DNA of 64,000 nt from Taibaiella chishuiensis (lineage in GTDB: Bacteria; Bacteroidota; Bacteroidia; Chitinophagales; Chitinophagaceae): contig NZ_PYGD01000003.1 in the NCBI RefSeq assembly GCF_003014535.1, positions 310,001-374,000 on the forward strand, in the 5' to 3' direction. The notes under the pieces are model-generated. The model saw only the letters and a list, made by a program, of their open reading frames with translations, was not told the origin of the DNA and did not search any database. Shown in pieces: positions 42,069 through 50,373 of this stretch. Position 1 is the first letter of the stretch; each line of letters starts with the position of its first letter. The position numbers and the translations under genes were made by a program.

Positions 42069-43430
42069 TTATTGTGCGCTGGTGTTTTTAGCTACGGGCA
42101 TCCAGCCTTTCAGCTCTACGCAGTCTTTATATTCGGGATCTATTTTAATATAGTAGCTGGAAATACGTTCGGAGATCCATTTAGCCAGGAATTCATTTTG
42201 CTTGAACTCGAGCGCTTTCTGCTGGATCTTGCTGTAGTCGTCTTTCAGGTTAAGGATATGCGGGTCGGTCCTTCCTTTAAGGTAAAGAATACGGCAGGAG
42301 CGCGTTTTGGTGTAAGGGTTATCGGTATAGATCTGGGGCTGCGAGTATTCGCCTACCTTCATATCTCCCACCGAGCGGGCCATATCGGGATCCAGCTGGT
42401 CGATACCGAGGTTGGCATTGCCCATCTGGTCGTACACCATACCGCCGGTCATTTTTGCCTGTTCGTCAGTACTGTATTTACCTACGCCTTCGGCAAACGA
42501 GATCTTGCCGCTGACCAGGTCGGCCCTGATGCTGTCGAGTCTTTTCAGTGTTTTTTGCAGATCCACATTGGTGATCTCCGGAACGATTACGATATGGCGT
42601 ACTTTGGCTTCCTCACCCATACGGCGTACCATCTGGATAATGTGGAAACCGAATTTGGTTTTAATTACCGGGGAGATCTCACCGGGTTGGAGCCGGTAAG
42701 CAGCGGCTACGAACTGCTGGTCAAATTCCTTGCGGTTAATGTCCATTTCGCCCCCCATATCCTTGGTGCCGTCCATGCCGTAGATACCGGCCATGGTGGC
42801 AAAGCTTTTGCCGTTTTCGACGATCTCCTTACGGATGCCTTCGAGTTTTTCCTTGGCCAGTTGCTCGATCTCGGGGTCATATTTCGGCTTGATCACGATC
42901 TGGCCTACAGATACCGATGCGGGGAACGGCGGCAGGCTGTCCTTGGGTATTTTATTGAAAAATGCTTCTACCTCCTGCGGAGTAATTTTTACATCTTTCA
43001 TCAACTGGCCCTGCATACGTTCTGCGGTAAGCTTATCTTTAAAAAACTCGCGGTAGTCGTCTTTTAACTGGTAGATGGTACGGCCGCTGGCCTCTTCGAG
43101 CCGTTCTTTACCGCCCGCATCCTGCATCCAGGCCCTGATCCTGTTGTCCAGGTTACTGGTTACTTCCTCGTCAGACACGATTACGCTGTCCCTGCCGGCC
43201 TGTTCTACGAGGATCTGCTGGGCCAGCATGGTATATAATATGGTGCATTTAGCGGAATCGGGCAGGTTCGGGTTCGATTGCTTTTCTCCCTGGAACTGCT
43301 GGTTCACATCGGACTGGAGAATGATTTTGTTGCCGACCACACCGACGATCTTATCGGCTACCTGGGTTTGTGCAAAACATGGCGCAAAAGCCGCCATCAT
43401 CATTAAAAATAAAACCGGGATTCGAAACAT
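42069..43430 (-). CDS. SurA-like periplasmic peptidyl-prolyl isomerase
   Basis: 453 residues from ATG 43430: signal peptide (to APCFAQ, residue 20), a SurA N-terminal chaperone-like region (VGVVGNKIILQSDVNQQF), then two parvulin-type domains. The first is near 170-275 (VSVGQIVIKPKYDPEI ... FGFHIIQMVRR); the second begins VRHIVIVPEITNVDL, includes YSTDEQAKMTGGMV and ends DNPYTKTRSCRILYL. By family it helps outer-membrane proteins fold in the periplasm. The open frame extends to a TTG at 43439, but that TTG is part of the promoter box, so 43430 is used. Terminator directly downstream. Confidence 0.92.
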   Translation of the reverse strand: MFRIPVLFLMMMAAFAPCFAQTQVADKIVGVVGNKIILQSDVNQQFQGEKQSNPNLPDSAKCTILYTMLAQQILVEQAGRDSVIVSDEEVTSNLDNRIRAWMQDAGGKERLEEASGRTIYQLKDDYREFFKDKLTAERMQGQLMKDVKITPQEVEAFFNKIPKDSLPPFPASVSVGQIVIKPKYDPEIEQLAKEKLEGIRKEIVENGKSFATMAGIYGMDGTKDMGGEMDINRKEFDQQFVAAAYRLQPGEISPVIKTKFGFHIIQMVRRMGEEAKVRHIVIVPEITNVDLQKTLKRLDSIRADLVSGKISFAEGVGKYSTDEQAKMTGGMVYDQMGNANLGIDQLDPDMARSVGDMKVGEYSQPQIYTDNPYTKTRSCRILYLKGRTDPHILNLKDDYSKIQQKALEFKQNEFLAKWISERISSYYIKIDPEYKDCVELKGWMPVAKNTSAQ

Positions 43431-43436
43431 AGGGTG

Positions 43437-43444
43437 CAAAGATA
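43437..43444 (-). promoter_or_regulatory. -7 promoter element of the SurA-like gene
   Basis: TATCTTTG on the minus strand fits TAnnTTTG, with six bases to the ATG at 43430. The predicted mRNA has almost no leader. Confidence 0.55.
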
Positions 43445-43602
43445 AGCGATTGCCGGATTGGTTCGCCTGATAAATATATTTTTACCCCCATAAAACTACA
43501 TTTTACCGGGTTTTAGTATGGCAGGCCAAAAGGTTTTATTTTCTTCTTTTTTGAAATTACCATACATGTTTTACCTTTAAGCCCTAAATGTTAATCTATT
43601 CT

Positions 43603-44304
43603 ATGGGATTCAATAAAGTAGTCGCTAATGCCGATGAGGCAATCAAAGATATTCAGGATGGCGCAGTGATCATGCTGGGAGGATTCGGTCTGTGTGGTAT
43701 CCCGGAAAACTGTATTACATCGCTGATCAAAAAAGGCGTAAAGAACCTGACCTGCATCTCCAACAATGCCGGTGTGGACGACTTCGGCATCGGGCTGATG
43801 CTGCAGACCAAACAGGTAAAGAAAATGATCGCTTCCTATGTGGGTGAAAATGCGGAATTCGAACGCCAGCTGCTCAGCGGCGAACTCGAAGTGGACCTGG
43901 TACCACAAGGTACACTGGCCACCCGCTGTATGGCTGCTGCTTACGGCTTCCCGGCCATCTTTACACCCGCCGGTGTGGGTACCGAGGTAGCCGAGGGCAA
44001 AGAAGTACGTAATTTTAAAGGTAAAGACTACCTGGTGGAAGAGGCTTTCGAAGCCGATTTCGCCATCGTAAAAGCCTGGAAAGGCGATACGGCGGGTAAC
44101 CTGATCTTCAACAAGACCGCCCGCAACTTTAACAGCGTAATGGCTATGGCCGGTAAAACAACGATCGTGGAAGTAGAAGAGCTGGTGCCCGCCGGCGAAC
44201 TGGACCCTAATTTTATCCATGTGCCGGGTATCTATGTACACCGCATCTTCCAGGGTAAAGACTACGAAAAACGCATTGAACAACGTACCGTAAGCAAGAA
44301 CTAA
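43603..44304 (+). CDS. scoA: 3-oxoacid (succinyl-CoA) CoA-transferase subunit A
   Basis: 233 residues from ATG 43603 (ATG 43588 adds five residues). Seen: the CoA-binding loop [40 protein letters not shown]-like [13 protein letters not shown] and [12 protein letters not shown], all typical of subunit A of the family I CoA-transferases. The catalytic Glu is on subunit B, which is not next to this gene; the next gene is dapD. The pair normally moves CoA between succinyl-CoA and acetoacetate. A TACCTTTA box at 43572-43579 precedes. A hairpin follows. Confidence 0.92.
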   Translation: MGFNKVVANADEAIKDIQDGAVIMLGGFGLCGIPENCITSLIKKGVKNLTCISNNAGVDDFGIGLMLQTKQVKKMIASYVGENAEFERQLLSGELEVDLVPQGTLATRCMAAAYGFPAIFTPAGVGTEVAEGKEVRNFKGKDYLVEEAFEADFAIVKAWKGDTAGNLIFNKTARNFNSVMAMAGKTTIVEVEELVPAGELDPNFIHVPGIYVHRIFQGKDYEKRIEQRTVSKN

Positions 44305-44337
44305 CCGTAAAGCGTTCCATACATATATCAAGATTAA

Positions 44338-44372
44338 AGGAAGGACGGCGATAACCGTCCTTCCTGGTTTAA
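44338..44372 (+). terminator. Hairpin after scoA
   Basis: An 11-bp stem AGGAAGGACGG/CCGTCCTTCCT (44338-44348 with 44355-44365), followed by GGTTTAAT with only a weak T run. Confidence 0.65.
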
Positions 44373-44394
44373 TTCCGCACATAAATCAAAAGAC

Positions 44395-45228
44395 ATGCAA
44401 CATACAGAAGCACAGAGCCGCTACCAGGAACAGATCGAGGCGGCCTTTGCCAACAGGGATTTATTGAACGAACCGGCCTACCAGGACGCCGTACGCGCGG
44501 TGGTGGAGCAGGTAGATAAAGGTACGCTGCGCGTGGCAACCCCGGTAGACGGCGGCTGGCAGGTACAGCAGTGGGTAAAACAGGCGATCCTGATGTACTT
44601 CGCCATCCAGAAAATGCAGACCTGGGATCTGCCGCCATTCGAGTTCTATGATAAAATGGAACTTAAAAAAAACTATGCCGAACTGGGCGTAAGGGCCGTG
44701 CCGCATGCCGTAGCCCGCTATGGGGCCTTTATCGGCCGCAATGTGGTGCTGATGCCTTCTTATGTCAATATCGGCGCTTATGTAGGCGAGGGTACCATGG
44801 TGGATACCTGGGCTACGGTGGGTAGCTGTGCGCAGATCGGTAAAAATGTACACCTGAGCGGTGGCGTAGGTATCGGCGGTGTGCTGGAACCCCTGCAGGC
44901 CGCGCCGGTTATTATCGAAGACGGCTGTTTTATCGGTTCCCGCTGTATCGTGGTAGAGGGCGTAAGGGTAGAGGCCGAAGCGGTACTGGGCGCCAATGTG
45001 GTATTGACACAGAGCACCAAGATTATTGATGTAAGCGGCGACGAGCCGGTAGAGTACCGCGGTATCGTACCGGCGCGCAGCGTGGTGATACCCGGCAACT
45101 ATACCAAGAAATTCCCTGCCGGTGAATTTGGCGTAGGCTGTGCGCTTATTATCGGCAAACGTAAAGAAAGCACCGACCTGAAAACCAGTCTGAATGATGC
45201 TTTGAGGGATTTTAATGTGTCTATCTAA
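44395..45228 (+). CDS. dapD: Tetrahydrodipicolinate N-succinyltransferase
   Basis: 277 residues. It adds succinate from succinyl-CoA to tetrahydrodipicolinate in the succinylase branch of lysine and meso-diaminopimelate synthesis. Seen: an N-terminal helical domain, then a left-handed beta helix of hexapeptide repeats (VVLMPSYVNIGAYVGEG, TWATVGSCAQIGKNVHLSG, GVGIGGVLEPLQAAPVII, GCFIGSRCIVVEGVRVE) and a C-terminal extension. Length is normal for the family. It is a single-gene unit with hairpins on both sides. Confidence 0.96.
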   Translation: MQHTEAQSRYQEQIEAAFANRDLLNEPAYQDAVRAVVEQVDKGTLRVATPVDGGWQVQQWVKQAILMYFAIQKMQTWDLPPFEFYDKMELKKNYAELGVRAVPHAVARYGAFIGRNVVLMPSYVNIGAYVGEGTMVDTWATVGSCAQIGKNVHLSGGVGIGGVLEPLQAAPVIIEDGCFIGSRCIVVEGVRVEAEAVLGANVVLTQSTKIIDVSGDEPVEYRGIVPARSVVIPGNYTKKFPAGEFGVGCALIIGKRKESTDLKTSLNDALRDFNVSI

Positions 45229-45237
45229 TACTTTTTG

Positions 45238-45273
45238 TTCCGGCAGGGATATCCCTGCCGGAACATTTTTTTT
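45238..45273 (+). terminator. Terminator after dapD
   Basis: A 13-bp stem TTCCGGCAGGGAT/ATCCCTGCCGGAA (45238-45250 with 45251-45263; the innermost pairs open to make the loop) is followed by CATTTTTTTT. Confidence 0.93.
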
Positions 45274-45284
45274 ATCTTCAGGTG

Positions 45285-45932
45285 ATGAAAACGCTCGTAT
45301 TCCTGGCAGGCTGGACGGTATGCTGGTGTATAACACCGGCCGTGCTGCGCGCGCAGCAGTTTGCCGTTACGACCGAATGGCTGAACGGCACGGTATATAT
45401 CGGTTTTGATAACCGGATCGAGATATCACCAGAGCGGGATGGCTGTGATGCGATTACAGTAACTGCGGATGCCGGTGAATTGAAAAAAGATCGTGATTGT
45501 CGCTACTTTCTTCGGGTATCGCGCGAAGGCACGGTAACACTGAAGGTACAGCAGAAAGTAAACGGGAAATTGGTAAGCCTGGGCAACAGGAGTTTACCGG
45601 TTAAACATTTATCGCCGCCCGTAGCCAGTGTAGGCGGCCGTAAAAGCGGTCCTTTCCCTTTAGCGGGTTTTAAGTTGCAGACGGGTGTAGTGATAACGCA
45701 GGAAGGCATAACGAGACGTTATTTTGAGGCCATATCGTTTGGCATTAAAGTCTACCGCAACAGGAACCTGGTTTTCGAAACGACCTGTGCCGGGCCTTAC
45801 TTTAACAACGCGTGTAAGAACTTCTTTCAATCGCTCCGGCCCGGCGATACGGTAATTATCGACAGTATACGCGCTTCCTGTACCAGTTGCAGGGTACAGG
45901 CGCTTGGCGACCTTACTTACATCATGACCTGA
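45285..45932 (+). CDS. Stand-alone GldM C-terminal-like secreted protein
   Basis: 215 residues from ATG 45285, signal peptide to about residue 24 (AVLRAQQ). The mature part resembles the C-terminal half of GldM of the type IX secretion / gliding motor: TEWLNGTVYIGFDNRIEIS matches the start of a GldM beta domain, and VASVGGRKSGPFPLAGFK, then EAISFGIKVYRNRNLVFE and LRPGDTVIIDSIRASCTSC match the last one. GldM itself is about 500 residues with a membrane helix; here only the periplasmic part exists, with a cleavable signal. It has four or so Cys not usual in GldM. It may bind T9SS parts or be a separate extracellular domain protein. The resemblance is by eye. Confidence 0.68.
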   Translation: MKTLVFLAGWTVCWCITPAVLRAQQFAVTTEWLNGTVYIGFDNRIEISPERDGCDAITVTADAGELKKDRDCRYFLRVSREGTVTLKVQQKVNGKLVSLGNRSLPVKHLSPPVASVGGRKSGPFPLAGFKLQTGVVITQEGITRRYFEAISFGIKVYRNRNLVFETTCAGPYFNNACKNFFQSLRPGDTVIIDSIRASCTSCRVQALGDLTYIMT

Positions 45933-45956
45933 GTATACCTGCAACAATCCGACGCT

Positions 45957-45964
45957 TATTTTTG
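45957..45964 (+). promoter_or_regulatory. -7 promoter element of the MscS gene
   Basis: TATTTTTG fits TAnnTTTG, 20 bases before the TTG start at 45985. Confidence 0.5.
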
Positions 45965-45984
45965 TCTTGTAAAAAAACAACACC

Positions 45985-47160
45985 TTGAATTTAGATTTCT
46001 TACAACAGGAACTATGGGGCAATTCACTGATGGTATACCTCCGGTTTGCCGTGATCCTCGTGCTGGCGCTGCTGCTGAAAAAATACATCACCGCTATTTT
46101 TACCCGGTTGTTTTTTACCGTATTCAAAAAGTTTTCGGCGGACTATTACGGGCAGCAGTTTAAGGAATTATTACTGCGGCCTATCGAGGGACTGATTGTA
46201 ACCATTTTCTTTTATGTGGCTTTCAACCAGCTCAGCACTTCGTTCGATAAGCTGATCCTGTTTAAGCGCATGAAACCCGTTAAAGAAGCGGGGCAGGAAG
46301 TGGCCTCAAGGCTGGTCACCCTTATGGACCTGGTCGATCACCTGTTTTTCCTCTTCCTGATCTTTTACTTTATCCTGCTGCTTTCGCGTATCATAGACTT
46401 CGTGATCATGGTCTTGCTGCATAAGGCTACCGAAGAGCATGACCGGGGCCGCCAGCAGATCTATCCTCTACTGAAGGATGTGCTGAAGGTAGTGGTATGG
46501 GGCTTTGGGTTCTTTACCGTATTGGGCGTTATCTTCCATGTAAATGTAGCCGCCCTGATCGCCGGTCTGGGTGTGGGTGGTATCGCTATTGCCTTTGCCG
46601 CCAAGGAGAGCCTTGAAAACCTGCTGGCCTCCTTTATGGTTATGATCGACAAACCTTTTACCATAGGCGACTGGATCAAGGTAAACGGGGTGGAGGGTAT
46701 TATCGAAAAGGTGGGCTTCCGGAGCACGCGCATCCGTTCGTTCGACAAGTCGATGGTATCGCTGCCCAACCGCAAACTGATCGATAGCAACCTCGAAAAT
46801 TTTTCGGAACGGGGTATGCGCAGGGTTAAGTTTTCGGTGGGCGCTATCTATGGCCTGTCGCAGGAGACATTGGAAAATACCATCAGCGCCATCAAGAACG
46901 TGATCCTTAAAACCGAAGGCACCATGGGGCAGCCCATTGTGCATCTCGATGAATTCGGGGCCTCTTCGGTCAATATACTGGTTATTTATTTTGTGTCGGC
47001 TGCGCCCGAAACCGATTTCGGAAGTGTAAAAGAAAAGGTTAATTTCGGTATCTACGAGGCCATGTATCAACATGCCAGGGGCTTTGCTTTCCCTACCCAG
47101 TTAAGTATAGACGGGAGCGATGTCAACGAGGTGGTACCGCCCGCTGCAACGCAGGAGTAG
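45985..47160 (+). CDS. MscS-family mechanosensitive channel
   Basis: 391 residues. The likely start is TTG 45985 (product MNLDFLQQELWGNSLMVYL), since the next ATG is 15 codons later inside the first membrane helix. Three or more hydrophobic segments precede the pore-lining helix VAALIAGLGVGGIAIAFAA, then the MscS beta domain (DKPFTIGDWIKVNGVEGII, GFRSTRIRSFDKSMVSLPN) and a C-terminal alpha/beta domain. By family it opens under membrane tension to release solutes. It lies directly after the GldM-like gene with a promoter box between, so it can be transcribed alone. Confidence 0.92.
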   Translation: MNLDFLQQELWGNSLMVYLRFAVILVLALLLKKYITAIFTRLFFTVFKKFSADYYGQQFKELLLRPIEGLIVTIFFYVAFNQLSTSFDKLILFKRMKPVKEAGQEVASRLVTLMDLVDHLFFLFLIFYFILLLSRIIDFVIMVLLHKATEEHDRGRQQIYPLLKDVLKVVVWGFGFFTVLGVIFHVNVAALIAGLGVGGIAIAFAAKESLENLLASFMVMIDKPFTIGDWIKVNGVEGIIEKVGFRSTRIRSFDKSMVSLPNRKLIDSNLENFSERGMRRVKFSVGAIYGLSQETLENTISAIKNVILKTEGTMGQPIVHLDEFGASSVNILVIYFVSAAPETDFGSVKEKVNFGIYEAMYQHARGFAFPTQLSIDGSDVNEVVPPAATQE

Positions 47161-47252
47161 ACCGGAATTGCGCGATTTTGAGTTAACAATTTCGTAATGT
47201 TATTTTTCTTTTAAGTTCCTCTAATATTGCACTCGAATTTCAAACCGATATT

Positions 47253-47939
47253 ATGGAATCCAATTTTGGAAAGATCCTGGTAGTTGATGATGAGCAGGAC
47301 ATTGTCGAATTTATCAATTACAATCTGAGACAAGCCGGTTACGAAACCGCAACGGCCAACAATGGAGACGAAGCTATCCGGAAAGCGGCTATTTTTAATC
47401 CCGATCTGATACTCCTGGATGTGATGATGCCGGAGAAAGACGGCCTGCAGACGATACAGCAGCTGCGCCGTAATCCCGACCTCGACAGTACGATCATTAT
47501 CTTCCTGACCGCCCTGAGCGACGAAAAATCGGAGATAGAAGGTCTGAAGCTCGGCGCCGACGATTATATCGCGAAGCCTATCAAGCCAGAATTACTGCTT
47601 ACCCGTTTGCGTACCGCGTTGAGGAGGGTGAAAAAAGATGAAGAGCAGGGTAATAAGATCGTGTTCGGCGAACTGGAGATCAATAAGTATAAATTTACCG
47701 TGAGCTATAAAGGTGAAGAGATCATCCTGGCTAAAAAAGAATTCGAGCTGCTCAACCTGCTCGCTTCCAAGCCCGGCCGTGTATTCCTGCGCCACGAGAT
47801 CCTGCAGAAAGTATGGGGTACCGAAGTGATCGTAGGCGACCGTACGATCGACGTACACATCCGTAAGATACGCCAGAAGCTGGGTATCGACGTAATCACC
47901 ACCGTTAAGGGTGTAGGGTATAAGTTCGAAATGGAATAA
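47253..47939 (+). CDS. OmpR/PhoB-type response regulator
   Basis: 228 residues. Receiver domain with VVDDEQDIV, the phospho-acceptor Asp56 in ILLDVMMPEKDG and a LGADDYIAKPIKPELL switch Lys, then a Trans_reg_C winged helix (FELLNLLASKPGRVFLRHE, VGDRTIDVHIRKIRQKLG). No kinase gene is adjacent: upstream is MscS, downstream a transglycosylase. The PhoR-like kinase cut at the left window edge is of the matching type, but pairing over 46 kb is only a guess. A strong terminator follows. Confidence 0.94.
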   Translation: MESNFGKILVVDDEQDIVEFINYNLRQAGYETATANNGDEAIRKAAIFNPDLILLDVMMPEKDGLQTIQQLRRNPDLDSTIIIFLTALSDEKSEIEGLKLGADDYIAKPIKPELLLTRLRTALRRVKKDEEQGNKIVFGELEINKYKFTVSYKGEEIILAKKEFELLNLLASKPGRVFLRHEILQKVWGTEVIVGDRTIDVHIRKIRQKLGIDVITTVKGVGYKFEME

Positions 47940-47956
47940 CGATACCTGTTTAAATA

Positions 47957-47994
47957 ACAACGCCGGTCCCAGCCAGGACCGGCGTTATTTTTTT
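47957..47994 (+). terminator. Terminator after the response regulator
   Basis: An 11-bp stem AACGCCGGTCC/GGACCGGCGTT (47959-47969 with 47976-47986) is followed by ATTTTTTT. Confidence 0.93.
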
Positions 47995-48081
47995 AGGTCT
48001 ATTTTCCGGGAAACATACGGCACAACGCGGGCTGTTTTCATCGAATTACTTATATTGCATACAGGTCAAATATTACAGCAT

Positions 48082-49002
48082 ATGAACAGGCAGCAAATAA
48101 AGATGTTAGGTATCGGCGCCTTATTGGGCGCAACTGTGATTGCCGGCGTGGCATTCGACAAAGACGGCAAGGACGGTCCCGTTGAAGTAACGGAAGAAGG
48201 CCGCCTGCAATACAAATGGTACCCGGTATCCCTGCCCAGGAACATGAGTTTTGCTGGCGAAAAAGTGCCGCTGGACCGCTGGGAGATACGCGAACGCCTG
48301 GATCGCGAACTGCTGATGAATTACTACATGCATGGTTCTACCTTATACATCCTGAAGCTGAGCTCACGGGTATTCCCGGCCATCGAAAAACAGCTGAAGG
48401 AGAATGGTCTGCCCGACGATTTTAAATACCTCTGCGTAGCGGAGAGCTCGCTGCAAAACCCGACCTCGCCTGCCGGCGCCGTAGGCTACTGGCAGTTTAT
48501 GCGGGAAACCGGCACCCGTTACGGCCTGGAGATCACCGACGAAATAGATGAGCGGTACCACCTCGAAAAATCGACCAATGCCGCCTGCCGTTACCTGAAG
48601 GATGCCTATGGCAAATTCGGCAACTGGACCGCCGCCGCAGCCTCCTACAACTGCGGTATGGGCGGATTCAGCAACCAGAGCACGTTCCAGATGGCGGGCA
48701 ACTACTACGACTTGTTGCTGCCCGAAGAAACGAACCGGTATGTATTCCGCATACTGGCCCTCAAACAACTGATCAGCAATGCACCCAAATATGGCTTCGT
48801 AGTGCCGGAAAGCGACGGCTACCAGCCCGTACCGACCCGCAGCATGACGATTACCCAGAGTGTAGCCAACCTGGCCCAGTTTGCCATCGACCAGGGTACT
48901 ACCTATAAAATGCTGAAGATCCTGAATCCCTGGCTGCGCGACCGTAAACTTACCGTAAAAGAGGGTAAGTCCTACACCATCCAATTGCCTGCGGGCAAGT
49001 AG
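48082..49002 (+). CDS. Lytic transglycosylase (SLT domain)
   Basis: 306 residues from ATG 48082. An N-terminal hydrophobic segment (LGIGALLGATVIAGVAF) is followed by a soluble-lytic-transglycosylase domain with catalytic Glu121 in KYLCVAESSLQNP, then SPAGAVGYWQFMRETG, CRYLKDAYGKFGNW and AAAASYNCGMGG. The C terminus (TYKMLKILNPWLRDRKL TVKEG) is LysM-like. By family it cleaves peptidoglycan between MurNAc and GlcNAc to form anhydro-MurNAc. The in-frame TTG at 48055 was not used. Confidence 0.92.
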   Translation: MNRQQIKMLGIGALLGATVIAGVAFDKDGKDGPVEVTEEGRLQYKWYPVSLPRNMSFAGEKVPLDRWEIRERLDRELLMNYYMHGSTLYILKLSSRVFPAIEKQLKENGLPDDFKYLCVAESSLQNPTSPAGAVGYWQFMRETGTRYGLEITDEIDERYHLEKSTNAACRYLKDAYGKFGNWTAAAASYNCGMGGFSNQSTFQMAGNYYDLLLPEETNRYVFRILALKQLISNAPKYGFVVPESDGYQPVPTRSMTITQSVANLAQFAIDQGTTYKMLKILNPWLRDRKLTVKEGKSYTIQLPAGK

Positions 49003-49095
49003 GCGTAGCCGGGCCGGCACTTAACTTTATGCGCGGCCGGTTAGCTGATTCGGGATAAAAGCAATAATTTCGCCGCCGAAACGTTTTCTGGACCT

Positions 49096-49698
49096 ATGAT
49101 GTACCTCCGGCTTATTCTATTGTTTGCCTGCCTGTGCTCCGGGCTGTGCGCCACAGCGCAGCAGGTGCAGGATACGGCTGCAACAGCCGGGCCGGTAGCC
49201 GATACGCCCGCGGCGGGCAAAACGGTCACACCGCTTAAAACGGATTCCCTGTTTAAAACGCCCTTCCTTACGCCCAAGAAGATCGGCCTCTTTTCCGCTA
49301 TAGTGCCCGGTTTGGGGCAGTACTACAACAAGCAGTACTGGAAGGTGGGCGTGATCTATGCCGGTGTAGGCGTGGCCATATATTTCGTAAGCGACAACCT
49401 GAAAAATTATAATGATTTCAGGCGTTTGTATGCGGCTTACCAGAGCAATAATAAATCCCTGACGGACAACGCGAGGTATACCGCTGCTGAAGCCAAAGGT
49501 CTGCAGGACTATTACCGGCGCAACCTGGATCTTACCGTGCTGCTTTCGGCCCTGGGTTATACTTTGCAGGTGGTCGATGCCGTCGTTTTTGCCCACCTGA
49601 AAAATTTCGATATTTCAGAAGATATCACCCTGAGGGCCCGCCCCGTGCTTATGCCCAATGGCGGTGTGGGTTTCGGCCTTGTTATGAACTTTAAATAA
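49096..49698 (+). CDS. DUF5683 membrane protein
   Basis: 200 residues: signal peptide (to about residue 21, CATAQ), a Thr/Ala-rich linker, then FLTPKKIGLFSAIVPGLGQ and YYNKQYWKVGVIYAGVGVA, the DUF5683 signature with a conserved Pro-Gly-Leu-Gly-Gln turn, and a second hydrophobic stretch LDLTVLLSALGYTLQVVDA. Function unknown. It ends 42 bases before ruvX on the same strand, and in Bacteroidota such genes often sit in small housekeeping clusters. A weak TAATTTCG box is at 49065-49072. Confidence 0.85.
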   Translation: MMYLRLILLFACLCSGLCATAQQVQDTAATAGPVADTPAAGKTVTPLKTDSLFKTPFLTPKKIGLFSAIVPGLGQYYNKQYWKVGVIYAGVGVAIYFVSDNLKNYNDFRRLYAAYQSNNKSLTDNARYTAAEAKGLQDYYRRNLDLTVLLSALGYTLQVVDAVVFAHLKNFDISEDITLRARPVLMPNGGVGFGLVMNFK

Positions 49699-49740
49699 AC
49701 CGCTTGCAGGTATACCGCAACGCAGACAGCACCAATACTT

Positions 49741-50154
49741 ATGTCCAGGATATTAGCCATCGATTACGGGAAAAAAAGAACGGGACTTGCAGTGTCCGAT
49801 CCTTTGGGCATTATCGCTACGGGACTTACCACCGTTGATACCGAACAGGTGGTTTACTATATGAAACAGTATTTCGCCCGCGAAGCCGTGTCGGAAATAC
49901 TGCTGGGTTACCCGCGTAATCTCGATGGCTCCGAAACGGATATCACCAAAAAGGTAGAGAAGTTTCACGGGCAGTTGCAAAAACTGTTTCCCGATAAGAA
50001 AGTACAGCTCGTAGACGAACGCTTTACCTCTAAAATGGCCTTCCAAAGCATGATCGACAGCGGTCTTAAGAAAAAGGACCGCCAGAACAAAGCCCTGATC
50101 GACGAGATCAGCGCAACCATATTGCTGCAGGGCTACCTGGATGGCGTACGCTAG
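49741..50154 (+). CDS. ruvX: Holliday junction resolvase RuvX (YqgF family)
   Basis: 137 residues, normal length. RNase H-like fold with MSRILAIDYGKKRTGLAVSD (catalytic Asp8 and the Gly/Arg loop), EILLGYPRNLDGSE, VQLVDERFTSKMA and DEISATILLQGYL near the C terminus. By family it acts on 16S rRNA 5' processing or on DNA junctions. It is transcribed after the DUF5683 gene, gap 42 bases, probably in one unit. Confidence 0.95.
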   Translation: MSRILAIDYGKKRTGLAVSDPLGIIATGLTTVDTEQVVYYMKQYFAREAVSEILLGYPRNLDGSETDITKKVEKFHGQLQKLFPDKKVQLVDERFTSKMAFQSMIDSGLKKKDRQNKALIDEISATILLQGYLDGVR

Positions 50155-50373
50155 CCGGTACCTTCTTTCAGTTGCATAAATTATTTCCCGCTCCGGATAC
50201 TACAACCCCTCTTTATACGGTTTTTATTGACCGGGATACAACCCTGGTACCAAGCCTTCCCGTTTCACCGCAACATTTCGGCTGTTTGCAGCATTTTACC
50301 CGCTGCAACGGTCCGCTGCATTTATATTTGGCCGTAAAAATATACCGGGTGGCCCAGGTCCGCCCTGCCTGCT

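Noticed and set aside
42000-43067. 355-codon frame on the plus strand
   Set aside because: Antisense of the SurA-like gene, which has clear parvulin domains and a signal peptide.
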